Shown: positions 26,704-35,367 of the stretch, in pieces | Numbering within the stretch: the stretch's first letter is position 1 | How the letters are laid out: every line of letters begins with the position of its first letter | Assembly (NCBI GenBank): GCA_900554415.1 | Contig: USGU01000001.1 | Span: forward strand, 62,001-126,000 | Source of the DNA: an uncultured Lachnospiraceae bacterium | GTDB taxonomy: Bacteria > Bacillota > Clostridia > Lachnospirales > Lachnospiraceae | Length of the DNA: 64,000 nt | Direction of reading: 5' to 3' | Notes under the pieces: model-generated | Databases searched by the model: none | What the model was told of the DNA's origin: nothing | The model's input: only the letters and a program-made list of their open reading frames with translations | Translations under genes and position numbers: made by a program

Positions 26704-29352
26704 TTACCAACGGTTCTTCAATTTATTCTGTAACTGATATAACTTGTTCATGGCATCCATCGGTGTCATATTGCTCACATCCAGATTGCGCAGTTCTTCT
26801 AATACATCTGCATCTTTTACCGTATCAAACAACGACATTTGTGCCATATCCACTTCATCTAATGGCTTGGTATGCTTTTTCTTTGTCTCATGTCCCTGAA
26901 CTGCAATATCCTTGATTCTTCCTGTAATGTCTGTATCAACCAGTTCTTCTACGATTTCTTTGGCACGCTGAATAACTGAATCAGGCACTCCTGCAAGCCT
27001 GGCTACCTGGATACCATAACTCTTGTCTGCCCCGCCCTTTACGATTTTACGCAAGAATACGATGTCATCGCCTTTTTCTTTTACGGCAATACAGTAATTA
27101 TTCACATTGTCAATCTTTCCTTCCAGTTCTGTAAGCTCATGGTAATGGGTGGCAAATAATGTTTTCGCGCCCAAAAGCTTACTGTCACTGATGTGTTCCA
27201 CTACAGCCCATGCAATACTGAGGCCATCAAAGGTACTGGTTCCACGTCCGATTTCATCTAAAATCAGCAGACTCTTGCTGGTGGCATTGCGGAGAATATT
27301 TGCAACTTCATTCATTTCCACCATGAAAGTACTCTGTCCTGATGCCAAGTCATCCGAAGCACCAACACGGGTAAAAATACGGTCTACCATTCCGATATTT
27401 GCCGAAGAAGCCGGAACAAAGGAACCAATCTGCGCCATCAATACAATCAGGGCAGTCTGTCTCATATAGGTAGATTTTCCTGCCATATTCGGTCCCGTAA
27501 TAATCGAAATCCGATTCTTCTTATCATCTAAATAGGTATCATTTGCAATAAACAAATCATTCGGAATCATTTTTTCAACAACCGGATGTCTTCCATCCTT
27601 AATATCAATAATACCCTTATCATTCATTTTCGGGCGAACATAATGATTCTTTTCTGCCACTGCAGCAAGAGATGCAAGTACATCCAGTTCCGCTACTGCC
27701 TTGGCTGTCTTCTGTACACGGACAATCTCTGAAGCAATTTTATTCCGGATTTCCGAGTACAATTCATACTCCAGTGCACATAATTTATCCTCCGCTCCAA
27801 GAATGGTATCTTCCAGTTCTTTTAACTCCGGAATAATATAACGCTCAGCATTGGCAAGGGTCTGTTTCCGCACATAATAATCTGGAACCATCTCTTTGAA
27901 GGAGTTTGTTACTTCCAGATAATATCCAAAGACTTTATTATAGCGAATCCGCAAATTCTTAATACCGGTTTTTTCCCGTTCTTTTGTCTCCAGCTCTGCA
28001 AGCCAGCTCTTTCCCTCCGATTTCGCTTTACGCAGGCGGTCCACTTCCTCATTATAGCCTTCCTTTAAAATTCCTCCATCTTTCATAGCAAGAGGCGGCT
28101 CTTCTACAATAGCCCTCTCTACCAGTTTGCAGAGGTCTTCCATGGTATCCATTTTCCCGTACACTTCCTGCAGGAGTTCCGATTTCATGTCCCCTAAAAT
28201 GCATTTAATAGGCGGAAGCATGGAAAGAGAAGTCTGAAACGCAATCAAATCCCTCGGATTGGCCGTCTGATATGTAATCTTGCCGCCGATTCTTTCCAAA
28301 TCGTAAACTGGTCCTAAATACTCCCGGATTTCTTCACGGTTAATTGCATTATTTAACAATTCTTCTACTGCATCCAGCCTTTTCTGAACCATTTCTTTCT
28401 CAATCAAAGGTTGTTCCACATATTTGCGGAGCATTCTGGCTCCCATGGAAGTCTTTGTCTTATCAAGAACCCAAAGAAGGGAGCCTCGTTTCTGCTTTTC
28501 TCTCAAGGTCTCCACCAGCTCCAGATTCCGCCTTGTAGAATTGTCCAGAACCATGAAGTTTCCCGTGGTATATTTTGTCAGCTTACTTAAATGACTCAGT
28601 GAATTTTTCTGCGTCTCCTCCAGATATTTCAGTAATGCCCCGGAAGCAAGCACTCCGCCATCATAATCTGCAAGTCCAAGTCCTTCCAAAGACTGTACTT
28701 TAAAATGATCCTGCAGGGTCTGCCTGCAAATGGTATCGTCAAAATACCATGCATCCAGTGAATAGATGACAATTCCAAGCCTGTTTTTCAAATCATCAAA
28801 AGGAATTCCGCTCACATACAACGATTCATTGCAAATGATTTCCGATGGAACAAATTTATAAATTTCATCCATCAGCTTTGCAGAGGACTCCAGTTCTGTC
28901 ACCATATATTCTCCGGTAGTAACGTCCGCCACGGAAAGTCCATAGTGTTCCCCGGTATACACAATACACATAATGTAATTGTTCTTCGTCTCATCAAGTG
29001 CCTGCATATCCAGATTGGTTCCCGGTGTTACAATCCGGACAACCTCCCGCTTCACAATGCCCTTTGCAAGCTTCGGGTCTTCCACCTGCTCGCAGATTGC
29101 CACTTTATATCCCTTTGACACCAGTCGGTTCAAATAGCCGTCTACTGCGTGATACGGTACACCACACATAGGTGCCCGTTCTTCCATTCCACAATTCTTT
29201 CCGGTCAAAGTAATTTCTAATTCTTTGGATGCAGTCAGCGCATCCTCAAAAAACATCTCATAAAAGTCGCCCAGCCTGTAAAATAAAATACAGTCCGGAT
29301 AATCTTTCTTTGTATTCATATATTGCTGCATCATAGGAGTTAATTCAGCCAT
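26704..29352 (-). CDS. mutS: DNA mismatch repair protein MutS
   Basis: Mismatch-recognition ATPase, 882 aa. The N-terminal mismatch-binding domain carries RLGDFYEMFFEDA near residue 26, the GxFxE-type wedge (the Phe-Tyr-Glu of DFYEMF). The C-terminal ATPase holds Walker A GPNMAGKST near 620 and Walker B DEIGRGTSTFDG near 697, followed by the FATHYHELTELE switch. The ATG at 29352 has a GGAGAG site. It starts the mutS-mutL-miaA run. Confidence 0.97.
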   Translation of the reverse strand: MAELTPMMQQYMNTKKDYPDCILFYRLGDFYEMFFEDALTASKELEITLTGKNCGMEERAPMCGVPYHAVDGYLNRLVSKGYKVAICEQVEDPKLAKGIVKREVVRIVTPGTNLDMQALDETKNNYIMCIVYTGEHYGLSVADVTTGEYMVTELESSAKLMDEIYKFVPSEIICNESLYVSGIPFDDLKNRLGIVIYSLDAWYFDDTICRQTLQDHFKVQSLEGLGLADYDGGVLASGALLKYLEETQKNSLSHLSKLTKYTTGNFMVLDNSTRRNLELVETLREKQKRGSLLWVLDKTKTSMGARMLRKYVEQPLIEKEMVQKRLDAVEELLNNAINREEIREYLGPVYDLERIGGKITYQTANPRDLIAFQTSLSMLPPIKCILGDMKSELLQEVYGKMDTMEDLCKLVERAIVEEPPLAMKDGGILKEGYNEEVDRLRKAKSEGKSWLAELETKEREKTGIKNLRIRYNKVFGYYLEVTNSFKEMVPDYYVRKQTLANAERYIIPELKELEDTILGAEDKLCALEYELYSEIRNKIASEIVRVQKTAKAVAELDVLASLAAVAEKNHYVRPKMNDKGIIDIKDGRHPVVEKMIPNDLFIANDTYLDDKKNRISIITGPNMAGKSTYMRQTALIVLMAQIGSFVPASSANIGMVDRIFTRVGASDDLASGQSTFMVEMNEVANILRNATSKSLLILDEIGRGTSTFDGLSIAWAVVEHISDSKLLGAKTLFATHYHELTELEGKIDNVNNYCIAVKEKGDDIVFLRKIVKGGADKSYGIQVARLAGVPDSVIQRAKEIVEELVDTDITGRIKDIAVQGHETKKKHTKPLDEVDMAQMSLFDTVKDADVLEELRNLDVSNMTPMDAMNKLYQLQNKLKNRW

Positions 29353-29408
29353 GCTTTCTCTCTCCGTTTCTATTTTTTTACATACTTTATTAGTATAACA
29401 TATATTTT

Positions 29409-29849
29409 TTACAAGATAAACAAATTTGGACGTGGTTCTTTAAACAACCAGAACGCCAGATAGCCTCCTATCCAGATAGCAATGCAGATGAGTCCGGAAA
29501 ACAATACTGCAAAAGGCAGACAAATCTGTCCCCAGAGTTGAAATGGCTGGTCTGAATAATTCCACACTTCCAGTCTCCACCATTTATTGACAATAATTCC
29601 AGTGATAAATTCCAGTGAAACCGTAAATAAAGTTCCCCTTAGGACCTGAATCCACAACGGTTCATTCCACCTCATTTCTGTTCCCTGAAAGACACAGAAG
29701 CAAAGCACAAATCCTCCAATGCAGAACATACTCCAGTGAGAAAATCCCCGGAACAGCATTTCTATTCCATAGTAAATCCCACCTCCAAGAACCCAGAAGA
29801 ACCCTAATTCACTTATTTTTTTCGCACGTATTGCCGTTTTTCTTTTCAT
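29409..29849 (-). CDS. CmpB-type putative ABC transporter membrane protein
   Basis: 146 aa with four hydrophobic helices. It matches the PF06541-type family by GGGIYYGIEMLFRG near residue 22, the GTLFTVSLEFITGIIVNKWW region and WNYSDQPFQLWGQICLPF near residue 95. Function unknown despite the family name; no ATPase is next to it. No good ribosome site stands alone: the only purine-rich element, GGGGG, lies nine bases before the ATG inside the 3' arm of the terminator at 29852-29901. Expression may therefore depend on readthrough from miaB. Confidence 0.75.
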   Translation of the reverse strand: MKRKTAIRAKKISELGFFWVLGGGIYYGIEMLFRGFSHWSMFCIGGFVLCFCVFQGTEMRWNEPLWIQVLRGTLFTVSLEFITGIIVNKWWRLEVWNYSDQPFQLWGQICLPFAVLFSGLICIAIWIGGYLAFWLFKEPRPNLFIL

Positions 29850-29851
29850 CT

Positions 29852-29901
29852 AAAAATGCCCCCACTATGTGTATTTTCTACATAGTGTGGACATTTTTTT
29901 C
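29852..29901. terminator. strong bidirectional terminator after miaB
   Basis: Minus strand: a stem of about 15 pairs, with ATGTCC outside and CACTATGT inside, separated by one A/G mismatch, around a nine-base loop. T-runs flank it on both strands (TTTTT on the minus side, TTTTTTT on the plus side). It sits between miaB and the CmpB-like gene, whose start codon is only three bases from the end of the T-run. Confidence 0.85.
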
Positions 29902-29905
29902 GTTT

Positions 29906-31351
29906 TTAAACCATCTCTCCAATATAATAGAAGCCTTTTGCCTCTGTAAGATGGACATTTACCAGTTTTCCAATCAATTCTTCACTTCCCGGAAAATGTA
30001 CAAGCAGATTGTTGCTCATACGTCCGGTAACCAGATTCGGGTCATGGTCATTCTTGCTCTCAACAAGAACTTCCTGAGTTGTTCCTTCGTGTACAGAGCA
30101 TACTTCAGCCGAAATTCCCTGCACTTCTTTTAACAGACGGTCAAAGCGGTCTTTCACTACATCCTCAGGAACCTGATTTTCCATGGCGGCAGCAGGTGTT
30201 CCAGTACGTTTTGAATAAATGAAGGTAAACGCACTGTCATAACGTACTTTTCTTACTACATCCATTGTCTCCTGAAAATCTTCTTCTGTCTCTCCCGGGA
30301 AACCTACAATAATATCCGTTGTCAGAGAAATATCCGGCACTGCAGCACGGATTTTGCGGACCAGTTCCAGATAATGTTCTTTCGTATAACGTCTGTTCAT
30401 CTTCGTAAGAATATTCGTACTTCCTGACTGAATCGGCAGATGCAGATGTTTACAAATCTTCTTGGACTTGCTCATCACTTCAATCAATTCATCGGATAAA
30501 TCCTTCGGATGGGAAGTCATAAAACGAATCCGTTCCAGTCCTTCAATCTTTTCCACTTCCTGCAAAAGCTGGGCAAAGGTCATCGGTTCTTCTAATGTTT
30601 TTCCATAAGAATTTACATTCTGTCCAAGCAGCATCACCTCGACAACTCCATCAGCCACCAGACGTTCAATTTCACGGATAATATCTTTTGGATTTCTGCT
30701 TCTCTCTCTGCCTCGCACATACGGTACAATGCAATAGCTGCAGAAATTATTACATCCAAACATAATATTGACACCGGACTTGAACGAGAATTTACGTTCA
30801 CTTGGAAGGTCTTCTACAATCTTATCTGTGTCCTGCCAGATATCGATAACCATGCGTTCTGATTCAAATCGGGTCGCAATCAGCTCCGCAAATTTAAAAA
30901 TATTATGTGTTCCAAAAATCAAATCTACAAACTTGTAACTCTGCTTAATCTTCTCTACCACTTCCGGCTCCTGCATCATACAGCCGCAAAGTCCGATAAA
31001 CATATATGGCTTTTCCTTCTTCATATGACCAAGCTGTCCCAGACGTCCATACACACGTTTATTGGCATTTTCGCGGACAGTACAGGTATTATAGATTACA
31101 AAATCTGCTTCTTCTTCGTTTGGTTCTTCCACATATCCTATCTGTTCCAGAATACCTACCAGCTTTTCCGAATCTCTTGCGTTCATCTGGCAACCAAAGG
31201 TTGTGACACAAAACGTCAATGGCCGGCCAATTTCCTGAGACTTTTGTGCGACATATTTTCTCGCCTTTGTCATGTAATAATACTGTCTTTCAGGCTCCTG
31301 CACCGGTGCCTCCTTTGTGATATCAATATCTAATAATTCTTTCAATTCCAT
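29906..31351 (-). CDS. miaB: tRNA-2-methylthio-N6-isopentenyladenosine37 methylthiotransferase
   Basis: Radical SAM methylthiotransferase acting on the product of MiaA. 481 aa. N-terminal MTTase domain with TFGCQMNARDSEKL near residue 50 and further cysteines at CTVRE and CGCMMQ; the radical SAM cluster motif CNNFCSYCIVPYVRG near 199; and a C-terminal TRAM domain (from about 410). The ATG has AAAGG upstream. A strong terminator follows just after the stop codon. The N-terminal extension of about 40 residues before the MTTase domain is usual in clostridial MiaB. Confidence 0.96.
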   Translation of the reverse strand: MELKELLDIDITKEAPVQEPERQYYYMTKARKYVAQKSQEIGRPLTFCVTTFGCQMNARDSEKLVGILEQIGYVEEPNEEEADFVIYNTCTVRENANKRVYGRLGQLGHMKKEKPYMFIGLCGCMMQEPEVVEKIKQSYKFVDLIFGTHNIFKFAELIATRFESERMVIDIWQDTDKIVEDLPSERKFSFKSGVNIMFGCNNFCSYCIVPYVRGRERSRNPKDIIREIERLVADGVVEVMLLGQNVNSYGKTLEEPMTFAQLLQEVEKIEGLERIRFMTSHPKDLSDELIEVMSKSKKICKHLHLPIQSGSTNILTKMNRRYTKEHYLELVRKIRAAVPDISLTTDIIVGFPGETEEDFQETMDVVRKVRYDSAFTFIYSKRTGTPAAAMENQVPEDVVKDRFDRLLKEVQGISAEVCSVHEGTTQEVLVESKNDHDPNLVTGRMSNNLLVHFPGSEELIGKLVNVHLTEAKGFYYIGEMV

Positions 31352-31445
31352 TGTTTTACCTTTCTGTATCTCAAAACACTGTCTGAATCATCTCATCTTC
31401 TCTGAAATATTTTCTATTTTTATTTTCTATTTCATTATTTTCCAT

Positions 31446-31982
31446 TTAATAATCTTTTGTTGCCAGAATCTGATTTTTAATATAGGAAAACGTCTCTTTT
31501 TCCCCTTTTTCTGCCAGCATATACAACATTTCTTCTAATAATTTTCTCGTATCATCATGCATCACCTGATGCTCCAGACCACTTAAATAATACTGTAATG
31601 CCGAATCATCTCTGTATTGGTCTTTCAGGTAATTCTTAGACGCTGCAACACGGTCCATAAACATTTCTACCACATATTTCTTCGGCATCTTCATACCGGC
31701 AAGTCCCGGTTTCTTCAGACTGTAATCAATCCAGTATTCATAATGATGCTTATTTCTTCCTTTATGATGTAACCATGCAGAAGAATATCCTTTGATTTCA
31801 CGTTCTGCATTATTCGGGCTTCTCGTTCCCTGATAATACTTGCAGCCCACGGAAAATTCTGCCCAGGAATATTTCGACATATCATGAACGAGCCCCTGCC
31901 AGTATAATCCGACCTTAAAGCAATGTTTCATTACAAGGTATTTGTGTCTCGTAATTGTACAAAAATGTTTCCAGCCATTCAT
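31446..31982 (-). CDS. DUF5662 family protein
   Basis: 178 aa, predicted soluble, rich in His, Tyr and Trp. Characteristic blocks are HKYLVMKHCFKVGLYWQGLVHD (read HKYLVMKHCF and GLVHDMSKYS), KYYQGTRSPNNAERE near 50 and WLHHKGRNKHHYEYW near 72. The several ordered His and Asp residues suggest a metal site, which is inference. Function is unknown; the family is frequent in Clostridia and phages. The gene lies 24 bases after the sugar-binding lipoprotein gene and 94 bases before miaB. Confidence 0.82.
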   Translation of the reverse strand: MNGWKHFCTITRHKYLVMKHCFKVGLYWQGLVHDMSKYSWAEFSVGCKYYQGTRSPNNAEREIKGYSSAWLHHKGRNKHHYEYWIDYSLKKPGLAGMKMPKKYVVEMFMDRVAASKNYLKDQYRDDSALQYYLSGLEHQVMHDDTRKLLEEMLYMLAEKGEKETFSYIKNQILATKDY

Positions 31983-32005
31983 TTTTCCATTCCCACTTTC
32001 TCTTT

Positions 32006-32992
32006 CTACTGCCAGCCATCCACACCGTACATATCTACATTATCAGCATTTATGAAAAATACTTCTTCATAAATTTCCTTCTCATAGGATTCTCCCGAAA
32101 GCATCTGTACACCGACTTTCGCTGCATCTTTTCCCATTGTAATCGGTGACTGGGCACAAGTTCCCCGAATCAGGGTTCCCTGCTTCTTTAATTCCTTTTT
32201 CAAATCCGGTGAACCATCTACGCCATAAATCATAACATTTGAAACATTTCCTGCATTGGCAGCTACAAGTGCTCCCAGTGCAATCTGGTCATTTCCGCAC
32301 ATAACAGCAACAAGGTCATCATGTTCTTCGAACAATTTAACAGCAGCTTCTCTCGCCTTATTCAAATCTCCTGCCACATCATAGCGGGCGGCTACTTCAA
32401 ATCCTTTTCCTGCAATGGCTTCTTCAAATCCAGTAATCCGGTCATTCACCGAATTTAATGATGGGCTTTCCAGAATGGCTATTTTCCCTCCATTCGGACA
32501 CATTTCCATTAAATCATTTCCACAGATTACCCCTGCTTCATAATTGTCCGAACCAACATATGCATCTATGTAATCCATATCCTTGACTTCGGAATCAATG
32601 TTAATTATCTTTACTTCTGCCTGTTTCAACTTCTCAAGAGCCGGTGTGATTTCTTCCCATGAAACCGGACATAAAAATATTGCATCTACACCCTCAGAAA
32701 TCATTTGCTCAATCTGCTCATTCTGAAGCTGCGCATCCATTGCAGGATCCTTTGAAATCAAAGTATGCCCCTCTCCTTCCAGTTCTTCTCTCAGTGCCTG
32801 TTCCAGCGTAATAAAATACGGATTCTCCATAGTCATACAACTAAACCCAAAGGTAAAATACTCTGACTCTGCATGCTCTTCATCATCTATAATGGCGTTA
32901 TCTTCACTTGTTCCAACCTGCTTCTTACACCCCGTAAGCGCAATACACATCGTACTTACTACAAGCAAAACAGTCCATATACGTTTTGACAT
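32006..32992 (-). CDS. sugar-type substrate-binding lipoprotein, orphan
   Basis: Type I periplasmic-binding protein (RbsB/LacI-like fold) of 328 aa. A lipoprotein signal ends in ALTGC near residue 21. The ligand domain begins FTFGFSCMTMENPYF near 50 and includes GVDAIFLCPVSWEEITPAL, NIDSEVKDMDYIDAYVGSDNYEAG-like and MCGNDQIALGA segments, all typical. I moved the start from 33085 to the ATG at 32992, which has GAGGAG nine bases upstream and begins the signal peptide. No permease or ATPase gene is near, so it may serve a transporter encoded elsewhere or act as a sensor. It has a near-consensus promoter. Confidence 0.85.
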   Translation of the reverse strand: MSKRIWTVLLVVSTMCIALTGCKKQVGTSEDNAIIDDEEHAESEYFTFGFSCMTMENPYFITLEQALREELEGEGHTLISKDPAMDAQLQNEQIEQMISEGVDAIFLCPVSWEEITPALEKLKQAEVKIINIDSEVKDMDYIDAYVGSDNYEAGVICGNDLMEMCPNGGKIAILESPSLNSVNDRITGFEEAIAGKGFEVAARYDVAGDLNKAREAAVKLFEEHDDLVAVMCGNDQIALGALVAANAGNVSNVMIYGVDGSPDLKKELKKQGTLIRGTCAQSPITMGKDAAKVGVQMLSGESYEKEIYEEVFFINADNVDMYGVDGWQ

Positions 32993-33029
32993 AATTCTTC
33001 TCCTCAACCTCAATTTCTTTCTTTTATTT

Positions 33030-33057
33030 ATTTTAACTTTTTTATAAGTAATGTCAA
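33030..33057 (-). promoter_or_regulatory. promoter for the substrate-binding lipoprotein gene
   Basis: Minus strand: consensus TTGACA (33052-33057), 16 bases, TAAAAT (33030-33035, five of six). It stands back-to-back with the plus-strand promoter at 33070-33098; the two -35 boxes are 12 bases apart. Confidence 0.7.
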
Positions 33058-33069
33058 TAGTTTTTCCCC

Positions 33070-33098
33070 TTGCAAATCCTGTCATACTCTGATACAGT
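33070..33098 (+). promoter_or_regulatory. promoter for the DUF1292 gene
   Basis: TTGCAA (33070-33075), 17 bases, TACAGT (33093-33098). Both boxes match four of six consensus positions and the spacing is ideal. The start codon is 32 bases beyond. Confidence 0.5.
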
Positions 33099-33129
33099 GT
33101 AAATTAGAAAACCGTAAAGGAGATTAGCA

Positions 33130-33432
33130 ATGGAAAACGAACAGTTATTGGAAACTCAGGTAGTCACACTTACCTTAGATGACAACGAAGAGGTAGAATG
33201 TGCCATCGTTACTACATACGAGATTGAAGACAGGGAATATATCGTTCTTCTTCCTCTCGATGAAAATGGGGAAAACGAAGATGGTGATGTATGGATTTAT
33301 CGTTTTAGCCGTGATACCACTGGCGGAAACAACCATGAAATCATCAATATTGATGACGATGACGAATACGAAATTGCTGTAGACAAGTTTGATGAATGGC
33401 TTGACACACAGGAATTCAACGAAGTCATCTAA
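33130..33432 (+). CDS. DUF1292 (YrzB-like) acidic protein
   Basis: 100 aa, strongly acidic. The core VTLTLDDNEEVECAIVTTYEI and YIVLLPLDENGENEDGDVWIYRF (read VTLTLDDNEE and YIVLLPLDE) identify DUF1292. Function unknown; in many Firmicutes the gene lies near alaS or udk. Here it is a lone plus-strand gene between two minus-strand operons, with its own promoter and a terminator shared with the helicase gene. The ATG follows AAAGGAG. Confidence 0.9.
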   Translation: MENEQLLETQVVTLTLDDNEEVECAIVTTYEIEDREYIVLLPLDENGENEDGDVWIYRFSRDTTGGNNHEIINIDDDDEYEIAVDKFDEWLDTQEFNEVI

Positions 33433-33449
33433 TAACCGGACATTTCCAG

Positions 33450-33489
33450 AATCAGGACAAGTTATCTTTTGACTTGTCCTGATTTTTTT
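33450..33489. terminator. bidirectional terminator
   Basis: A 12-bp perfect stem, AATCAGGACAAG (33450-33461) with CTTGTCCTGATT (33473-33484), 11-base loop and TTTTTTG after it on the plus strand. It ends the DUF1292 gene and is placed so that it can also end the helicase gene, whose stop codon is four bases away. Confidence 0.88.
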
Positions 33490-33492
33490 GTG

Positions 33493-35358
33493 CTATATAT
33501 TCTTTTTTCTTCCAAAAATCTCATTTACAAAACGGGAGCGCTCTGCCCGGTTCCCATTATTTTCCACATAATAAGAAATAGTAAGCTCTTCCTTTGCCCT
33601 TGTCATGCCCACATAGAACAGACGTCTCTCTTCTTCCAGTTCCCTCGGTGATTTTGCCTTCTGATATGGAATATCTCCTTCATTGGCATGAATAATATAA
33701 ACTGCCCGGAATTCCAGTCCTTTTGCCGCATGCATGGTCATAAGCTGTACTTTATCCTCTTCTACAGACTGTCTACGTCCTTTTTGTTTCTCCTGTTCTT
33801 CCAGCTCCTCTGTATAAATCCGGACATGCTCTAACAGCTCCTGATATGTCTGATACTGTTTGCACCTTGTCTCAAACTCCTTCAGCACCTCTATACATTG
33901 CGCAAGTGGAATTTCTTTTTCTTCACAATATTTTTTCAGAAATTCATCATATCCAATCCGTTTACGGATATACTGTACTGCCGCATAGGGCGCCATATTC
34001 TGCATCATACGGATATCTACGTCAAATTGGTCAATGATATCCTGCATCCATGCCTTATCGCAATAAAACCGGCGCAGCTCTTCAAAGGATATCTGCTCAC
34101 CTGACATCGCATTTCTCGCCAAATACCGAACCGGCCGGTTACAGATAAGTAAGAACAAATGCCTGTCCCGCTTACCCATAGCAAGCTGCATGTAAGCCAG
34201 CATATCTTTCACTATAAAATGCTTATAAAAATTCGGCACGTACTCTTTCATCTGAAACGGAATCTGCCTGTCTTTCATCATTTCCGTAAGCATACGTGCA
34301 TGAAGCCCTGCCCGGTATAACACCGCAATTTCACCAGGATTCCAGCCTTCCTGCACTTTCTTTGCAATCTCAGATGCTACATAATCACTTTCTTCCGCCT
34401 GATCTCTGACTTCCTGAATATGTACGGATTTTCCCTTCTCTTTAAATGCCATAACCTGCTTTTTCAAACGCTTTTCATTATGAAAAATGACTCTGGATGC
34501 CGCACCTACAATATATTCAGTAGAACGATAATTATAGGAAAGCGGAATGACTGTAAGATTTGGATAATCTTTTCGCATATCCTGCATAAATTCCGGATCA
34601 GACCCACGAAAGCCATAAATCGACTGGTCATCATCCCCTACGACAAACAAATTATTTTCCGGAAGCGCCAGCATTTTGATCACTTCGTATTGCACCTTAT
34701 TGATGTCCTGAAATTCATCAATCAAAATATATTGGAAATTTCTTTGCCATTTATGCAGTATAGCCGAGTATTTTCGAAAAAGGGCATAACACTGAACAAG
34801 CATATCATCAAAATCAAATTTATGCATTTGTTTTTTCTTTGACTCATATGCCCGAAACAGCTCCGTAAATTCTTCCATATTCAAATATTGACTTTGAAAT
34901 TCATCCAGACGATACAGTCCGTTCTTTACAACCCCTATTTCCTGAGAAAGTTCCCGCAGAAGTTCTTCTTCGTCTTCCACCTGCACTTCGGATTCAATAT
35001 AGGTCTGATTTAAGGACTCTTTTAATAGGATAAGACTCTCTTGTTCTGATAATAAATGATGACTGTTAATTCCATATTCCTGCCGCAAAATACTGTAAAA
35101 TACACTATGAAAGGTTCCAAATGTAGCCGGATAATTCACCCCATTTACCAGTCTTACAAAACGTTCTTTCATCTCTCTTGCCGCATAGCGGGTAAAAGTA
35201 ATTACCAGTACCTTTTCCGGCGGAATATGTCTCTCTTCAATAAGATGCTGTACCCTCCGGGTAATCACCAGGGTCTTCCCTGAACCCGGTGGAGCAAGGA
35301 CCATACAAGGTCCCTCTCCATAGAGTACAGCATCATTTTGCTCTTTATTCAGCTTCAT
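33493..35358 (-). CDS. UvrD/PcrA-like superfamily I DNA helicase
   Basis: 3'-5' helicase of 621 aa, shorter than PcrA (about 740) because it lacks most of the C-terminal extension. All SF1A motifs are seen: APPGSGKT (23-30), LIDEFQDIN (motif II) near 213, GDDDQSIYGFRGSDP (III) near 240, YNYRS (IV) near 275, LMTMHAAKGLEF (V) near 545 and RRLFYVGMTRAKE (VI) near 587. The motif II Asp-Glu pair and the arginine finger are intact, so it should be active. The ATG has a TAGGAA site just after gltX. The partner and pathway are not fixed by context. Confidence 0.92.
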   Translation of the reverse strand: MKLNKEQNDAVLYGEGPCMVLAPPGSGKTLVITRRVQHLIEERHIPPEKVLVITFTRYAAREMKERFVRLVNGVNYPATFGTFHSVFYSILRQEYGINSHHLLSEQESLILLKESLNQTYIESEVQVEDEEELLRELSQEIGVVKNGLYRLDEFQSQYLNMEEFTELFRAYESKKKQMHKFDFDDMLVQCYALFRKYSAILHKWQRNFQYILIDEFQDINKVQYEVIKMLALPENNLFVVGDDDQSIYGFRGSDPEFMQDMRKDYPNLTVIPLSYNYRSTEYIVGAASRVIFHNEKRLKKQVMAFKEKGKSVHIQEVRDQAEESDYVASEIAKKVQEGWNPGEIAVLYRAGLHARMLTEMMKDRQIPFQMKEYVPNFYKHFIVKDMLAYMQLAMGKRDRHLFLLICNRPVRYLARNAMSGEQISFEELRRFYCDKAWMQDIIDQFDVDIRMMQNMAPYAAVQYIRKRIGYDEFLKKYCEEKEIPLAQCIEVLKEFETRCKQYQTYQELLEHVRIYTEELEEQEKQKGRRQSVEEDKVQLMTMHAAKGLEFRAVYIIHANEGDIPYQKAKSPRELEEERRLFYVGMTRAKEELTISYYVENNGNRAERSRFVNEIFGRKKNI

Positions 35359-35367
35359 GCAATGTTC

